Of a stretch of 64,000 nucleotides of DNA, positions 62,501 to 64,000 are shown in pieces. This DNA is from Dasyornis broadbenti (Eukaryota > Chordata > Aves > Passeriformes > Dasyornithidae), in the NCBI GenBank assembly GCA_013397935.1, contig VZRN01003168.1, forward strand, positions 124,313 to 188,312, in the 5' to 3' direction. The notes beneath the pieces were generated by a model. That model was given only the letters and a program-made list of their open reading frames with translations, did not search any database and was not told the origin of the DNA. How positions within the stretch are numbered: the first letter of the stretch is position 1; each line of letters begins with the position of its first letter. A program made the position numbers and the translations under genes.

Positions 62501-64000
62501 TGCTGACATGCGGGGCAGTCTGAGAAAAATGAGTTTATTCCACCTGTCCCTTCAGCTCCGTGGGAGGTGCTACAGCCAGCATGGAATTGTGCTGGAGGTG
62601 CTAATGCAGGAGATCGCCCTCCCGTGATGGTGTGCTGCCCCGGGTGGGTTCGGTGTGACATCCATCCCCACGGCTGTGCTAACGAGGCATTTCACAGGGA
62701 CAGGGGAGTTAACGCAGTGTGTCCTGGCCACGCTCCAGGCTGAGTAATTCGGAGTATTTCAGGCTCGGGGGAAAGTTTTTTCTGCCTGCGGTCTTTATGT
62801 ACTTGATTTTTAACTCCTGCTGGTTGAAACAAACCACATGAATTTCACCTTCTAAAACGCTTCTTGACAATGAAAGAAAAAAAATATTCTACAAGTGAGG
62901 GCAGTTATGTTGTGTTATTATGTGGCTTAGGTTTTCTGAGGAAATGGGATTGAGAGAGCAATTAACTTTTTGCAGTAGTTTGGGTGGTAGTTTGGGAGGC
63001 TGTGATCCATTTCAAGTGGAAGGTCTCCCTGCCCACGCCAGGGTGGGTGGAACTAGATGATCTTTAAGGTTCCTTCCAATCCAAACTGTTCTGATTCTAT
63101 AAAAGCCTGAGCTTCATGTCTGTGCTCACATCTTTCAGTTCCATAACAGGTCAGATACCACGTGTGCCTTTGGGTCACTTAGGGCATCAGTCAGTTATCT
63201 AAATTTGATCAGATCTGAGAGACTCTGTAGTATCTGAGACACCTATGTGGGCCTGACAGATACCGTGCAGGAACTATGGAATACCTGTGCCTTGCTGGAG
63301 GTCAGGTGGGATAATCCAGTGTGTCTAAAATGTCAATATTTGCCTGCATTTGGCATCTTCTGCCATGCAGCAGTTGGGAAGAGTAAGACTTTTCACGTGT
63401 ATCTGTACCCATCCCACCTAGAATAGGAAGAAACTCTCTCCAGATGCATCCACATCTTCCCCCTATGAGGAAACAACTTTGTTGTCAATCCTGATTACTT
63501 CGGATGCATATTCCTTGTGGGGGGAATTCAGCCACAAACCCACCTGTCCAAGTGGGAGAGAGTATCTCCACCACTGCCAGTGGAGTGATCTGGGGTCACG
63601 CACCTGCTTTAGGGGTAAAATCAGTTGCAAAGCTCAGAGAACTGGCTCACAGCACTGAAATAACCTGGCTGATGTTGCTTGAGGCAAATGAGGGTGTTTT
63701 CACAGGAGCTGTGTTGCTGGCAGGTCAGTGGCAGCAGTAACTTCCAGCAGAAAAGCAGTGATACCTAAGTAGATGTGGTCACATGGTCCCCTGGGACAGT
63801 CAGATCGAGGAGAGGACATCTGTCTGTCTTCACGGAACACCTGAGCCAGGCTGAGAACAGGCATGTGCTCCCCTAGATTGAGATACTGCTCCAAAAACAA
63901 ATCCACAGATTATATCCCATATACCATGCTAGGACTAGCAGAGGGCAACAAGTTATGGGGTCACTACTAGCAATTATTGGGCTTTAATGAGGGGTTTTAA
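62430..64000 (+). other. Putative ITIH5 intron 1 (start)
   Basis: No exon with heavy-chain similarity is found between the putative first exon and the window end. One CR1 tail is present (62985-63100). Other open frames are short and look random. Confidence 0.5.
62985..63100 (+). mobile_element. CR1 LINE 3' tail
   Basis: Sense-oriented end with GGTCTCCCTGCCCACGCCAG, GATGATCTTTAAGGTTCCTT and CAATCCAAACTGTTCTGATTC. Confidence 0.85.

Noticed and set aside
1..64000. CRISPR arrays, bacterial operons, tRNA or rRNA genes, and intact viral or retroviral genes
   Set aside because: None was seen. The spliced genes, CR1 repeats and CpG islands mark ordinary avian chromosomal DNA, and the dispersed repeats are LINE fragments.

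Overview
This window is ordinary vertebrate nuclear DNA from a bird. The coding exons are typical short vertebrate exons with GT-AG introns. Promoters sit in CpG islands. The dispersed repeats are almost all CR1 LINE fragments with the avian-type 3' end (matches to ATTCTATGATTCT and to a TTGGAAGGGACC-like stretch). I see no bacterial, viral or plasmid features. Five genes can be assigned, in the same order and relative orientation as human 10p14: TAF3 (-), ATP5F1C (-), KIN (+), ITIH2 (-), ITIH5 (+).

Layout. 1-9331 is TAF3 intron 1, whose last 3 kb before the exon (about 6.3-9.24 kb) is strongly C-rich on the + strand. TAF3 coding exon 1 (9332-9497) and its CpG-island promoter follow. About 9.7-11.9 kb is intergenic and holds several CR1 pieces. 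ATP5F1C occupies about 11.9-19.0 kb; all coding exons are resolved, including an alternative penultimate exon that adds one terminal Asp. A compact divergent CpG-island promoter at about 18.7-19.3 kb separates ATP5F1C from KIN, with start codons 162 bp apart. KIN runs from 19.18 to about 30.9 kb (13 coding exons, 390 aa). KIN and ITIH2 are tail to tail, with poly(A) signals at 30.89 and 32.47 kb. ITIH2 runs from 55.66 back to 32.66 kb; all 21 coding exons join in frame to give 948 aa. ITIH2 and ITIH5 are head to head across about 6.6 kb of CR1-bearing DNA. The first coding exon of ITIH5 is at 62310-62429, and the rest lies beyond the window.

Function. TAF3 is a TFIID subunit that recognises promoters, and only its histone-fold start is here. 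ATP5F1C is the central-shaft gamma subunit of mitochondrial ATP synthase. KIN is a nuclear zinc-finger/KOW protein linked to DNA repair and RNA processing. ITIH2 and ITIH5 are secreted heavy chains that act on hyaluronan matrix. The genes share a conserved neighbourhood, not a pathway. No undescribed biological system was found. The most interesting signals are the GC-skewed TAF3 intron, an inverted repeat bracketing a CR1 fragment beside the TAF3 promoter, alternative splice sites (ATP5F1C exon 9, a KIN NAGNAG acceptor), and a replaced putative Gla residue in ITIH2. Exon limits were placed by hand from splice sites, reading frame and remembered human protein sequences; no alignment was run.
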